Below, piece after piece: positions 22,006 to 33,137 of a stretch of DNA of 64,000 bases. The stretch comes from Molanna angustata (lineage: Eukaryota > Arthropoda > Insecta > Trichoptera > Molannidae). Positions within the stretch are counted from its first letter, which is position 1, and each line of letters starts with the position of its first letter. Under the pieces are notes generated by a model. That model was not told where the DNA came from, made no database searches, and saw only the letters and a list, made by a program, of their open reading frames with translations. The stretch covers positions 4,593,492 through 4,657,491 of the forward strand of contig OY754980.1 of assembly GCA_963576475.1 (NCBI GenBank), in the 5' to 3' direction. The position numbers were made by a program, and so were the translations under genes.

Positions 22006-22825
22006 CAAGTATCCTCACAGAATTTTTTTAAGTGTTTGTATATGAGGTATTTTGTACCGTAAAATTTAGTGTTCTAGGCATATTCATAGGTTTACACAGA
22101 TAACTAGAATTTCGTTTAAAAAAAAATCTGGTTTTACATGAATATTTTTTTATATACATCCAATGTAATGCTTCTTTCATAAAAAAAAAGAAAGAGGCAA
22201 ATCAAAGTCAAATTGAATTTGATATAAAGTAAAATTAAATGGAATGAAGTATCTATTTATCTTTACAAACCCTAAATGAAGCATAAATATAATTATTTAT
22301 TTGTTCATTCCAAACACATCTTACTACGTACTATAGAACCAATATGAAAATGAATGTTTTATATTATTTTTTTAAAATCTAATTACATATTTTTTTCGAA
22401 CATTATTTTCCCATTTTTAGAGTACCTACCAAAGCTCGTACTGTGAAGGCTTCTAAATTTCGTTGAACCGGAATCTTTTTTGATTTCTTCCATAAAAACT
22501 AGGAATTTCTTACAATCTCCACTTTTAGAAACGGAATTCCGGTTTGTTTGATTAATTTTCGAACACTGCGCGTGACTCTTAAAGTTTTTTTTTAACAATA
22601 ACGACTGAACGAAAAGGGTTTTATGATAGGAGAGACTCAGGTAAGTGAGAGAATCTAGATAAAATTAATTAAATCTTTTCGGAGCGGTCATAATATGTAC
22701 ACTTTTTATTTTTCCACGTAAAGAAACGAATATACGACATTGTACCTGGCAAAGGAATTGTGTACAATAACATATTTTTTATTTCTTGTCTGAATGTTGA
22801 ATGAATGTTAATAATTAATAAGTTG
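22006..22825. other. AT-rich intergenic DNA
   Basis: No feature supported. The minus-strand ORF at 22383-22598 is short and low in complexity. Confidence 0.4.
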
Positions 22826-22995
22826 AACAACATTGAATGTAGTGCCTTTTTTGGTGAAACGAGACTGGTGTGTGGGTATACATAGATGTGTTGTTCTCCC
22901 TTTTATAAGGCAATGCACACCCGCACACCTTTCGCTGGTTACCCCACATTGTGGGATATGCCGTGATGGTATGAAAATGAATGAATGAACAATAC
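22826..22995 (+). mobile_element. SINE-A, 5'-truncated copy
   Basis: Starts at the TTGAATGTAGTGCCTTTTT position and keeps the GTGTGTGGGTATACATAG, TTCGCTGGTTACCCCACA and GTGATGGTATG end with an AATGAATGAATGA tail. Confidence 0.85.
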
Positions 22996-23079
22996 AAATA
23001 CTGTTACGTTTTGGATGCCACATTATTGATATAGGTACGAAACATCGCCTAGGTCTAGCCTAGAGCATTCAAATACTTA

Positions 23080-23160
23080 CTTACTTTCCATGTCCGGGCT
23101 AAATTCTGCCACTCCAGTAAGCCGCGACTTTTATCGCTTTGTCACTGGCCATAATCATGT
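23080..23160 (-). mobile_element. Retroelement 3' end with GTAA tail
   Basis: CTTACTTACTTTCCATGTCC-GGGCTAA is the reverse of the tail at 11868-11975. Followed by a diverged GC-rich block. Confidence 0.45.
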
Positions 23161-24132
23161 CGTATATTAATTAGTATACAGTGTGTAGTTGGCCACAAGC
23201 CACGTTAGTCAATCTTTTTACTATCATATCTGCTAGTTTTTATTTATGTGAGTGTAAAGATATAGAGATAGGTACAATATAATTAGTTGTATCGTATAAC
23301 ATTTAAAATCGCCGGATGATAAATAAGTCATATCTCGATGAATTCTGTTTTCATAAAACTTCTACGTACCTACTACAACTTTTGTTGATCAACCAAAGTA
23401 GAATGGATATAAAAAATATGGTCATTTTCCAGTTGACGGCGAGAACCAGGATGCGGAAGCAACAATACAGAATAGTGGAAGCAGATACGGAATAAAGACG
23501 GCTAAGGAAGAAGAAAATTATTATGATATATCTTCATACTTCGCTGCTAATATTTTGTGGCACATTTTAACTAATATAATTAAATAAAATAAAGTATCTT
23601 AGTTTTTAATTACTGTGGCATAGAATTATAAGGTACAGAAGCCGCGTGTAGTACCTACAAATTTCGAATTCAAATGTATGACAAATTTTTTTACCATGTG
23701 TGTGAGGCGGTAGATCGGTAGGTCTACGTATTATGTAGGTGTTCGTATCGAGGTGTACGTATACGACCGGGCGAGTGAAACTCAGAACATTGTTCTTAGT
23801 TTTTGTTGTCATACTTTCATTGCGCTGACTAGGTATATATCTGTATCATATATAATCTAAGTACTGTGGTATTTGATACCACTGAGTACATGGTATGTAC
23901 TTGCCCAACGACACTGAATATCGGATCATGTCGTTAGTTGTCGTAAATCTTCGGTTATTCTTCGTTCAACCTTGAAAGCGTTCACAATATGTCAAACTAG
24001 GTATTATCTGTATAGAATAGGTACGCGTGCGAAATTTAAGTAAATTAATTTGTAATAATTATTGTAAATACTCAACGTGGTTAAAAACTAAGATATTTAT
24101 TTAATTATAAAATTATATTATCAACTTCCACT
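23161..24132. other. Intergenic DNA
   Basis: No gene. GTTGGCCACAAGCCACG near 23190 resembles the family C 3' box. Confidence 0.4.
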
Positions 24133-24215
24133 GTATATATGTGTGAGGCACCAGCTTTGAATTGTGCTTCCACCCATCATTGTTTTCCGGTTTCCTTTAA
24201 GAGCCGGCTTTTTGC
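24133..24215 (+). mobile_element. SINE-A 5' fragment
   Basis: TGTGAGGCACCAGCTTTGAA-TTGTGCTTCCAC through AAGAGCCGGC. It shares the family's 5' end and is then lost. Confidence 0.6.
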
Positions 24216-25432
24216 AAATACAATAGCCGTGATGTTGCCTAACCTAACATTTCAATTGATCTGCACTAATATTCTTTGGTTTTATTTTCAACACAACGCA
24301 ACACGTATAAATTATCTATTTTTCCTCATTTTCGTACGCAAGTGATGTTTTCAACATAAATAAATATCCCGGGCTGCTGTGAAAATAACCAGTACGCTTC
24401 CAATTTGGTTTGAACTAAAATTAGGAACGTTTTGACAGTTGAATCGACAAAAATGTGGTTGTAGAATAGGAAATTGAACTTATTCCTAAATTACCTTGAA
24501 AATTCCTATTTCAAATACAAATAGGTATAATACTGGAACAACTGTGTATTTTGAACAATGTTTTGTTTTGTTAAATCGACAAAACGATAGACATAAATAT
24601 GATATTACACAATATGAAATATTTTAGAACCTGGGTGTTATCTACATAATATCATATAGTTTACATTTTCATATCGAAAACCAATATTATTACTTCAAAA
24701 GGATTACAAAAAAATGAAATAAACTGGATTATTACAAAAATATAAAAATTTAAAGTACATAGTACATATATTTGATTGCAGATCTGGCGGACTTGTAAGA
24801 AGTATTTTTAAATTGTAGAATTTAAATAATATCAACTTGGACTAAGTGGAATAGGAACTTACCTTTTTTAGCCTGAACGTTCTTAAAAAGTTATAGAATC
24901 GGACGTATTATGGAGTTTCCGCAAGTATTGTACGTTGACAAACTAGTAATTACCCATACGTTCTCTGGCAATATTTTTGACAACGTTTAGTTGATCAACT
25001 TACATAAGTCGAAGTGTGCGAACGCAGTGTGAGATTTTTATCACGCTTATATGTTTTGAACTCATTAATGTGTATCTAAATTATCGTCTTAACGTATTTT
25101 CTCTTGACATTTGAGTGGGTATCACGTCAATCTTTCAACAAACTAGTTTCAACAGAAAGAGTTGTATTAATAAATAACGTTGACCGCGCAAAAACATATT
25201 TTAAGTATAACTATAAACTAGATTCAATCTTATCAGCAAATCATTTCTAACATCTTGTTTTATCTAGATGCATCTACAATGTACGTCTACCCTCGTTTTG
25301 AAACTGGTATACACATCAACCACTTTTTAGTATCAGCCATATTTTCTATTGAATGCTGCGGGAAAAATGAAAGTCAGTGGACAATATTTTGTTATTTTAT
25401 AAGTACAAAAACAATGAGTGGACAGTAAAAAA
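24216..25432. other. AT-rich intergenic DNA
   Basis: Nothing supported in 1.2 kb on either strand. Confidence 0.45.
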
Positions 25433-25521
25433 GGGGGCAAGTCTGGTCAATTGACGTAAACAAAACCATGCATGTTTACCCATATGGTTTTGATTCCGCC
25501 GGTTGATCAGATTTGCCCCCC
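25433..25521. mobile_element. Element G, short foldback copy
   Basis: GGGGGCAAGTCTGGTCAATT and its inverted counterpart TTGATCAGATTTGCCCCCC enclose a small loop with CATGCATG. An 89-bp deletion form of 13279-13462. Confidence 0.75.
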
Positions 25522-25539
25522 TGGTGATACACAATATAA

Positions 25540-26005
25540 ACCAATGGGCTGTGGCCAACGCTATACTCCTCACTACCAAAGTATTGTCATTTGGTATGGA
25601 AATATTTCAACATTTTCATTAAATGAGTTTGTTAAATTATTTTTGATTTGAATATTTTGTAATGAAAACTTGATATTTCTCCAATGACATTTTATGAAAT
25701 TTATGTGCCTTTTAGCAATTTGAAAATGAAAATATCAAATTATAAGTTTCCCGAGCTTGGGGTTACTTTGAAATATTTGACAGTAAAAAAAGTTAAGAAG
25801 CACTGATCAGACATCCTTCAAAATTTTCAAAGTTTAAGCGAGTATTAGGTTTACAAATTTGCAAAGTTTGAAAAGAATCGAGTGAGTACTTTAGTCAACA
25901 ATCGATAAAGTAGAAAAAACACGCCGTACATAGCACATAGAACACTGCACACACACATATACATACATTGTGATGAAACTTTCAGAATACAATCTCTGCG
26001 TGATA
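25540..26005 (-). mobile_element. Family C copy
   Basis: Reverse-oriented relative of 19838-20378. Begins with the 3' box (GGCTGTGGCCAACGCTATAC), continues through CCCGAGCTTGGGGTTACTTT, and ends at the GAATACAATCTCTGCGTGAT position. Diverged by substitutions and small indels. Confidence 0.65.
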
Positions 26006-26009
26006 ATAC

Positions 26010-26880
26010 TTGATAATAATAATAATAATAATTTGTATAGCGCCGTTTAATGATTCAAGATCATTCCAAGGGCGCTGTTATTTAGATAGATATTATATTG
26101 CTCTACGAAACAAAACTGTTTTCAGCCCTTTAGAGAAAGTACTCTTACTATTTGCACTGCGGACATCTAGAGGCAATTTATTCCACTTTATAGGACCACT
26201 CACACCAAAGCATCGATCATAGTAAGCCGCTTTATTGGCTCTGTCCAACACCTTTAGGGAGTTGGTACTCTGTGATCCAGAAGACCTAAGTGTGAGATGC
26301 CTCCCAGAGAGATCTTTTCTCTGACACAGCTCTTGTATGTATTGTGGTGCTAGGTTATTTAAAGCATTAAACACCGTTAAGCAGATTTTGTTGTCAACTC
26401 GCTCTGGACACTTCAACCAATGCAATTCGTTAAGTAGTGGAGTTATGGGACATCGTTTTTCCGCTCCATAAATGAGCCTTGCCGCTGCATTAAACACCAT
26501 CTGTAATCTATCGAGCTGATACTTTGGCAATCCATCATAGATGCCATTACAGTAATCTAGCCGAGACACAACGAAAGCATTTATAAGTGTTTTTGTCTCA
26601 TTTTTGGGCAGGCTTCGACGAATGTTTTTCAGTTGTCTTAGTTGGAAAAAGCATGAACTGACTGTTTTAGAGATTTGCAGGTCAAGAGACAACTTATTGT
26701 CCAAGTGTACACCCAAAAACTTGACACTTGCAGACGGCAAGAGTTTTTCTCCGTTGATGTTAATAGCAGTACTTTCAATGAGGTGCTGTCGCCGTGGTGA
26801 AGCTACCCACATAAACTCTGTTTTTGTTGGGTTTGTTGGGATAATCTGCTATAAAAACACTGTATTCCCCTTGGGGTAGT
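26010..26880 (-). mobile_element. CR1/L2-like LINE, 3' third with open frame
   Basis: Retrotransposon fragment whose minus strand keeps a 239-codon open frame (26093-26812). The peptide covers the C-terminal part of the reverse transcriptase and the region after it: FLGVHLDNKLSLD near residue 33, VVSRLDYCNGIYDGLP, LQMVFNAAARLIYG, LLNELHWL, and FGVSGPIKWNKLPLDVRSA near the C-terminus. The catalytic motifs would lie upstream and are absent. The 3' end has GGCGCTAT..., then an (ATT)n tail seen as AATAATAATAAT at 26014-26034. The open frame suggests the insertion is younger than the related copies at 10045-11040 and 54545-54860. Confidence 0.85.
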
Positions 26881-26919
26881 GAGGATAGTCACACCCAGTA
26901 CTTTATCAATTATCTTACA

Positions 26920-27170
26920 TATTGTAATGCCAGAAGGGAACCAGACTGCCTCGAGAAGCTTGTTGTGATGGGCAGCGTGGAAGGACGGAGATCTCGTGGT
27001 CGCTCACCGACCAGATGGAGCGATTTGGTTAAGTTCACAATGGGGTCTTCGGTGACTGGTGCTCTGCGTTCAGCCCAAAACAGATTGCCATACGTGTGGC
27101 GACGGACTACAGCCGCTATCGTCAGTCATGAGGAAAAGGACGAAAATGATGATGATTGTAATGAATTTAG
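26920..27170 (+). mobile_element. RTE-like LINE, C-terminal fragment
   Basis: Frame from 26965 reads GSVEGRRSRGRSPTRWSDLV, then SALRSAQNR-like, an RTE/endonuclease-RT C-terminus, and passes into GAAAATGATGATGATTG (simple 3' tail). The ORF continues to 27567 only by chance. Confidence 0.65.
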
Positions 27171-27429
27171 TTGTGTAAGAAAAAAACAAAGAATAATAAA
27201 TGAGTTAAAAGTTAGAACTACAAAATGTGTGCTATCATGTGTGTTTGTCTTTTTGTGTGAAGGTAAGGATGTGTGTATGTGCGTGAAATTTAATGCGATG
27301 CACCCAATTAAAGATAATAAAAAATATTTTTTCTATTTCTTTGCCGCTGTAGACTCCCTTTGTGTCTCGGTTGTGTCGGGATATTTAGGGCAGGCTAAAA
27401 TTGATATTTTTACTTCTCACTTCCCCAAG

Positions 27430-27640
27430 AGGGTAGTGGGGAATTACGAATTCGCAATTTTAAGGTTATGTTTTTATTTCAGATTATCAACTACTATCAT
27501 GCTGAGTTTATATTCTGAAAGTATTATCACGGTACGGCGTGTTTTTTTTCTATTTTATCGATTATAGACTAAAGTACTCATTCAATATTCGGTTAGACCC
27601 CATTAGGTTTTCAAGGAGTGCTTCTCAAATTTTTCAGCCG
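27430..27640 (+). mobile_element. Family C, partial copy
   Basis: Shares AGATTATCAACTACTATCAT, TATCGATTATAGACTAAAGT and GTCAAATATTTCAAAGTGAC with 19838-20378; lacks the 3' third. Confidence 0.6.
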
Positions 27641-27654
27641 TCAAATATTTCAAA

Positions 27655-27825
27655 GTGACTCCTAGACTACGATAGATTGATGGTTATGGAGTCGAGAGGT
27701 ACCTACCTTCAGATAGCCGGTGTGCAGGAAAGGGTGTGGAGAGGAAAGGCTATGGAGAGAGTGCATTGGAAACAATTTCTTGAGGAGGCCAAGGCCCATT
27801 CTGGGCTGTGGAGCCACTGATGATG
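27655..27825 (+). mobile_element. LINE C-terminal fragment
   Basis: Reads ERVWRGKAMERVHWKQFLEE, then AKAHSGLWSH and a stop, followed by TGATGATG. The pattern is that of a non-LTR element's last residues and simple tail. Confidence 0.5.
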
Positions 27826-28343
27826 ATATTCCTTCCTAAGAAATTCGAAATTAACTAATAGAAGAATTATGTCGGACTTGATTGTCCTGTACAAGACCAT
27901 ATATTCTGAATTTAACTGTCCATCATTGATTTCATTGATTAAGTTTCATATACCTAACAGATTTACGAGGCACTTATCAATATTTCATTGCGATATAATG
28001 AGGACCGAAGCCCATAGACATCCTCCGTTTTCCAGAATCCATCGTTTGGGTAATGAGTATGCCTTTGTTGCTGACATGTCATTTTCAATGTAAGCTTATA
28101 CAACTTGAAAATTGAACTAAGGTCGGTATTGTTTTCGTAACATTTTCAATTGTGTTTTTTCATTTTTTTTTATTTTTAATTTCTATTATAATTATATGTT
28201 TCTTATATTCTTTATATCCTTATATATTATTTATCTTTCTCTTGATTTTTTTTATACTTAGTTTTGTATATGTATTCTTATTACTTTTTTGTTTTTTTTA
28301 TCTTTTATAAAATTTGTATTTGAATAAGAATTCTAATTTCTAA

Positions 28344-29501
28344 GGCCCGGTATTACAGTCGGCCCTCAACTCATTGAGTTTGTTAAACTCAAGATTAATG
28401 TTAAGGGGAGATTGAATCCATTTCCGTATTACAGTGCAATATGACATGTCAGTTACTAAATCCTCAATTTTTTTTTTTTTATTTTATTTGAAAAAATGGG
28501 CAACGTACAATAATATTTTTTTAAACAAATATAATAAATAAGAATAGCAACATAAGTAATTGTAACTTAATCAGCCCACCTTTGATTTCATGGTGCATTG
28601 TACTCACTACAGGTAATAAAAAAAAAATATTATTCCTGTCTAACGTGGCTCCTGAAAAGAGTCCTGGACATACAGAATATGTCCACGGACCTGATCTTTT
28701 CCAAATTATTATACGTGGCAAGGCATCGGTACAATGGCAAATTTTGAGCGGCATTAGTGTTTTTTTTTTGTCTAAAAAGAACGTTGAGGTGTGTCTTGTT
28801 CGTCTGTTTGGTATGTTGAAGTTAATAATTTTCAGAAGGTCTGTACAGTCAATATTGAAGTTTATTATGTCTTAAAGGTACATTAAGTCTGAGGTCCTTC
28901 GTCTTGTCTGTAAAGTCTGCAATTCATGTTTGTAGTTATTACCAAATTTGTACTTCATATGTTTCAAAAATATTTGTTGTATTCGTTCTATATTGTTAAT
29001 ATAAATATTATATTGTGGATTATATAAATATTTTACTTTTTTGTGGTTATTATCTGTCAAATTTTAAATAACCTCAAATAATACGAACTACAAAACGGGA
29101 CGCTACCACTTGAAATACTATTGTTTTACTATCCAACATGGTAAATTTAATGTTTTTCACCAAAATAATGCTTTTAAATGCCCATGTTCGTTTCAATGTG
29201 GCTGTCAGTTTATTTTGTTGTGTGGCGCCACCGTCGATACAACTAACGCCTCTAGTGATAGAAACTGAAACTACACTCGTTGCCTAACGCCTCTAGTGAT
29301 AGAAACTGAAACTACACGCGTTGCCTAGCAAATGACAGTTGACTCACCGTTAAGTAATTAATCCGCCAGAAACGTTGAGTTAAATATTTGTCATTTTAGT
29401 GACGTATTTGAGGGAAGATTAGGCCTAAACGGACACTGTAATACGCTATATTTTTGTAAAGCTTGAGTTTAGCTCTTAAACTCAGACTGTAATACCGGGC
29501 C
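28344..29501. mobile_element. Harbinger-like non-autonomous transposon, 1158 bp
   Basis: Perfect 17-bp terminal inverted repeats GGCCCGGTATTACAGTC (28344-28360 and 29485-29501) flanked by TAA on both sides (28341-28343, 29502-29504), the 3-bp target typical of PIF/Harbinger. Just inside, both ends carry AAACTCAAG-type inverted motifs. No transposase or Myb-like ORF is readable, so it is probably a deletion derivative. A direct duplication of about 45 bp occurs at 29242-29330. Confidence 0.75.
29242..29330. repeat. Two tandem 45-bp copies inside the Harbinger-like element
   Basis: AACGCCTCTAGTGATAGAAA + CTGAAACTACAC(T/G)CGTTGCCT occurs twice, back to back with a single-base difference. A local recent duplication. 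Confidence 0.85.
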
Positions 29502-29984
29502 TAAATAAGGAAAAACTATTTTTATTTTCACTTATATATACATAAATGTATACTTTTTTTCTTTTTATATTTTTAACTTAAGATGATGTATCTTTTTTCT
29601 GTACTTTTTTTATGTAAATGGTTTTTTACCGTAAATAAAGAAATAAAAAATAAATTACGTATTTCCTATATCAGATACTCTTTATTTAAGGAAAAAGTAC
29701 GACTATGTGTATTATATTTATGAAAAAAGTAATAACGAGGAGTATAAACAATCTGCAACCATGTACCTACCATTGAAGGTTTGATAAATAAAAGAGACGT
29801 GTTGCATTCGGCTGTATGTACATTGCACATATTAGTTCACCACATTATTTACATACATATATGTATGACTTTGAGTATGAATTGAGAGATCTTGGTTACA
29901 TCTCTGACGCCCAAGTTCTAAAGTTAATGATAGTCAACGTGCGTGAAACTGTTACTGACAGACGTTGATTGTTATTTTTACACC

Positions 29985-30110
29985 ATCAGCATGGTGCGGA
30001 GATTTCAAACTAGAGAGATCCATGAGTAACTCTTCGCGCTATACATTTTTTGCTGTTGGTTATTCTAGCGTTTTGAGAAGGGGGTGATTACAGTCCCTTT
30101 ATACTGTATG
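29985..30110 (+). repeat. Dispersed repeat, pair with 12020-12140
   Basis: CATGGTGCGGAGATTTCAAA, GAGATCCATGAGTAACTCTT and the following GCGCTATACATTTTTTG track the 12-kb copy. Unclassified. Confidence 0.5.
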
Positions 30111-30139
30111 AAAGCATATTTTTATTTTTTGTACCTAAC

Positions 30140-30880
30140 ATGGAGCGGCAAATGTTGGGCATAAGTCTGAGTGATCGAATTACAAAAACAGAAATCAGAC
30201 GCCGAACAAAATTCGCCGATATCATGGATCGGATCGCAAAATTGAAATGGCAATGGGCAGGACACGTGGCCAGACAGCCAAATTCAAGATGGACTCTCAA
30301 AGTCTTAAAGTGGAGGCCATGGGAAAACAAAAGGGGTGTCGGTCGGCCACAGAAGAGATGGGCCGACGATATTGTTGTGGTCGCCGGAAAGAAATGGATT
30401 GAAGCGGCACAGGATAGAGAAAAATGGAGACAGATGGAAGAGATGAGAAGCTAGCTAGGCTAAAATAAATACCAATGCGCATGCGCGCCAAACTATTCCC
30501 GCTGCATTGTCAATTGTCAACCTATGTCTGTGAGTAGCGTCTAGTACCGGCTCTTCTTTTCTGCATTCTTAGGTTAGGTTTAAGTTTGTCTATAATAATA
30601 ATTGCTTTATAAATTGAATTATAAATTAAATTTATATATTCTTTTAATTTTTCGCATTTAATTTAAAAATTCACAGCTCATTTGTAGACTCTAGCAAAGA
30701 CTATATAATACCTACGGATAGACTCTAGTATGTCTGTCTGTGACCTGTGTCGGTGTTAGTGGAAATCATTTTGCGCGCATGCGCATTGGTATTTATTTTA
30801 GCCTAGCTAGCTTCTCGTATGGAAGAGGCCTACATCCAGCAGTGGAGGGAAGGCTAGGAAGAAGAAGAAGAAGAATGTAC
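30140..30880 (+). mobile_element. RTE-like LINE fragment, interrupted
   Basis: An open frame from 30140 gives the RTE C-terminus: TEIRRRTKFADIMDRIAKLK, WQWAGHVARQ, GVGRPQKRWADDIV, then AAQDREKWRQMEE. The element is cut at 30442 by the MITE at 30443-30818 and resumes after it (AYIQQWREG, stop, then GAAGAAGAAG tail). A related tail is at 49430-49625. Confidence 0.8.
30443..30818. mobile_element. Mutator-like MITE with 9-bp TSD
   Basis: 46-bp terminal inverted repeats with one mismatch (30443-30488 and 30773-30818); they carry GAGAAGCTAGCTAGGC and CCAATGCGCATGCGCGC. The 9-bp ATGGAAGAG flanks both sides (30434-30442, 30819-30827) and occurs once in the uninterrupted LINE frame (MEE), so both the target site and the boundaries are certain. 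No ORF. Long inverted repeats and a 9-bp duplication point to the Mutator superfamily. Confidence 0.88.
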
Positions 30881-31245
30881 CTACCTACTCTAACGGTCTT
30901 ACTTATTAAGGTCTTTGTAAACGCCTATGACCTAGGGTATAAGGGCTGTACACAAAATATACACAATTATTACTTCATAATGTATTTAAACACAAAAAAA
31001 TATTGCATATCACCAAATCTGTATCTTACAACGTTATTTCGTGAAGAAAATGTAAAATTTTGATGTTTTTTTAATAGCAAGAATAGAAAGTAAAAAAACA
31101 GTTAATAAATTTTCATATTCTCTTTTGATCAAAGTAAAAATCTACTTCATAGGCCTTATAGTTTTTTGTTATTTACAGTAAACATATAAAAGGTTCATAT
31201 TTTTACTTATTTCATAAGAAAATTATTTAACAAATTCAAATGGAT

Positions 31246-31440
31246 GATGGCTGAGCGGTTAGAGCGCAGGGTAATCCAGTAATCCAGTGGTCGCGAGTTC
31301 GAATCCTGACACGACCTATGTATTTCGTTCACCTACATACACCACAAGCATAGGCTTATTTTAGGAAATGAACAAGGATGTACCTATATGTACATGTTTC
31401 AAGGACAAATTAATTCTTAAAAAAATAAAACAAGTCACGC
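31246..31440 (+). mobile_element. tRNA-derived SINE-2 copy
   Basis: Head with A box TGGCTGAGCGGTTAGAGCGC and B box GTTCGAATCC (31297-31306), followed by TATTTCGTTCACCTA and ACCACAAGCATAGGCTTATT. Relatives: 40290-40425 and 53690-53850. The extra bases between boxes (repeated AATCCAGT) argue against a functional tRNA. Confidence 0.8.
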
Positions 31441-32071
31441 AATAGAATAAAGACGTAAAAATAATTCTTATTCAATTTCTTATTTCAAAGACGTAGGTAT
31501 CTTTTGAAGGTAGGTACTGGGGAAAAGATGGACCTGCATATTTACAAAAATCTTGTCTTATGCTAGTGTTTTTCATAGTTCTATTTCAAATACCTTTGTT
31601 ACGATAACTTCAAATTGTATGCAATATAATTTTCTATGACTCGCCTGGATCTGCCATAAACATTGTTTGGTCTAATCACCCGCATAGAACATTCAATTTG
31701 TATAGATCGATGTATTTCTGTAGATTATGTATGTTAGAAAAATGCTTGGTAGGTACATACCTACCTCTATTGATTATTATAATAATGAAAGCACCAAGAT
31801 GCTTATCTTTCTTCAGTGTGGTAACATCTGTTCCAGGAGATTTTTCGTGCGTTAATTATTTATTTTTTCCCCAGTAGGCAACACCAGTACCGGCCCTAGA
31901 GTGTTTAAAACCCAATAGTTTATTATATTTTATTTTTTGCCGTAGGTACCTACCTATATGCTTTTTCTGTATTTTGTTTTTTTTTGTATTATGTTTTATA
32001 CGGTTTTTTATTTTTTATCATATTATTTTTTTACCGTACATTACAGGCGAATAAAATGAACTAATTATCGT
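31441..32071. other. AT-rich intergenic DNA
   Basis: No supported feature. Confidence 0.4.
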
Positions 32072-32310
32072 GCCGACCGCAGTGGCACAGTTGGTAAGCC
32101 GTTCGGTTTCTGTGCGGGCGTCCTGGGTTCGATTCCCAGAAGAGGAGAAATTAATTTGAATTCATTACTCACGCAAATATTGCTTCTCTGGGCTGGAAAC
32201 ACTGGTTAGTTGGAAGAAACTGTCATACGGAAATAAACTCGCCACTTGCGCAGGGTGCAAGGAAGTGTTCATCCGGCAGTCCCAGAACAGGCTTTTGCCT
32301 AATGGGGTTT
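32072..32310 (+). mobile_element. tRNA-derived SINE-3 copy
   Basis: A box TGGCACAGTTGGTAAGCC (32083-32100) and B box GGTTCGATTCC (32126-32136). Body: TCACGCAAATATTGCTTCTC, CTGGTTAGTTGGAAGAAACT, then GGGTGCAAGGAAGTG. Relatives at 40474-40660 and 54010-54190. SINE, not a tRNA gene. Confidence 0.85.
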
Positions 32311-32423
32311 ATTAGTCAATGTTTTTGCTGATTTGTTTATTTATTTAATTCAGTACATTATGTATCTCTCTTACGTCGGATCGGTACATTCGAATTCATA
32401 CGAGATGTCCTATGTAGAGATTA

Positions 32424-32914
32424 TTAGTGATGAGCAAATTCAAGATGGTCTGGGTCTTGCACTCCCAGTCTTTTTCTTCTTCTTGCATACTTGATCGAAT
32501 CTCGGTCTTGAATATCCAGTGTCTTGAACTTTTACAAAAAAAAAATATATTTTTCTATTAAATTTTATTTTCCTATTCTAAAATTAAATATGACAAAAAA
32601 AAACACTATTATGTCGATAGTACATAGTTCATTTCTTATTTTTTAATTAAAAATATTTAGGTAAGTTTGTAAATTTATTATTTTTATACGGTAGATACTA
32701 TGTCAAATATTAATTGAACACGCACCCAATAACAAGTTGCCACATTCTGGAGACTTACTATATCAATCGTCTCACAGAACCGGACTGAAAACACAATTTA
32801 AAACCTCAAGACTCTTAAGTAGTTTTGCAAAGCGTGTCCTTGGTCTTTGTCGTCTATGTCTCGCAAGACCATGGCCAAGACTGCAACACTCGAAGGATTT
32901 TTGCTCATCACTAA
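32424..32914. mobile_element. TIR element (hAT-like) with SINE-1 fragment inside
   Basis: 15-bp inverted termini TTAGTGATGAGCAAA at 32424-32438 and 32900-32914. The next bases also pair loosely (CAAGA..GGTC / GACC..TCTTG). No clear target duplication. A SINE-1 part (minus, 32695-32805) is nested inside. Superfamily uncertain. Confidence 0.55.
32695..32805 (-). mobile_element. SINE-1 partial copy
   Basis: TATGTCAAATATTAATTGAA, GCACCCAATAACAAGTTGCC, GTCTCACAGAACCGGACTGA; lacks the tRNA-like head. Confidence 0.7.
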
Positions 32915-32915
32915 A

Positions 32916-33137
32916 TCTAATATCGCGATTTGTCTCAATCTCATATTCCGACACTTCGGGTTGTAGCTTCTCGTTTATGTCACTAGGCCCGCCACTTTGA
33001 ATGGTACCAGTAGGTAATCCATCAGGTTTAAACGTACCCAGAGGCACTATTATTATGTTTTCTTCTTCGTCCGTATCTTTTAGTCCCAAAGGGCCAAAGG
33101 GCCCTGTATTGTTTTTCAAAGAATGGAAAAGGTCCAA
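32916..33137 (-). pseudogene. Unidentified coding-like fragment
   Basis: Minus-strand open frame whose peptide looks protein-like and non-repetitive: NNTGPFGPLGLKDTDEEENI, then IVPLGTFKPDGLPTGT, and SDINEKLQPEVSEYEIETNR. GC content is higher than the surroundings. The frame runs directly into the TIR element at 32424-32914 (RFSDEQKS is already element sequence), so if this was an exon the element truncates it. I do not recognise the protein. It could be a gag-like piece of a lost retroelement. Confidence 0.3.

Noticed and set aside
27170..27567. Extension of the RTE-like ORF as a 200-residue protein
   Set aside because: After the RTE tail the frame runs through simple sequence and a family C copy, so it is a chance fusion.
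31246..31320. tRNA gene
   Set aside because: A and B boxes are present but the space between them is filled with duplicated AATCCAGT and the sequence continues into a SINE body shared by two other loci. The same reasoning applies to 14380, 32072 and 53800.
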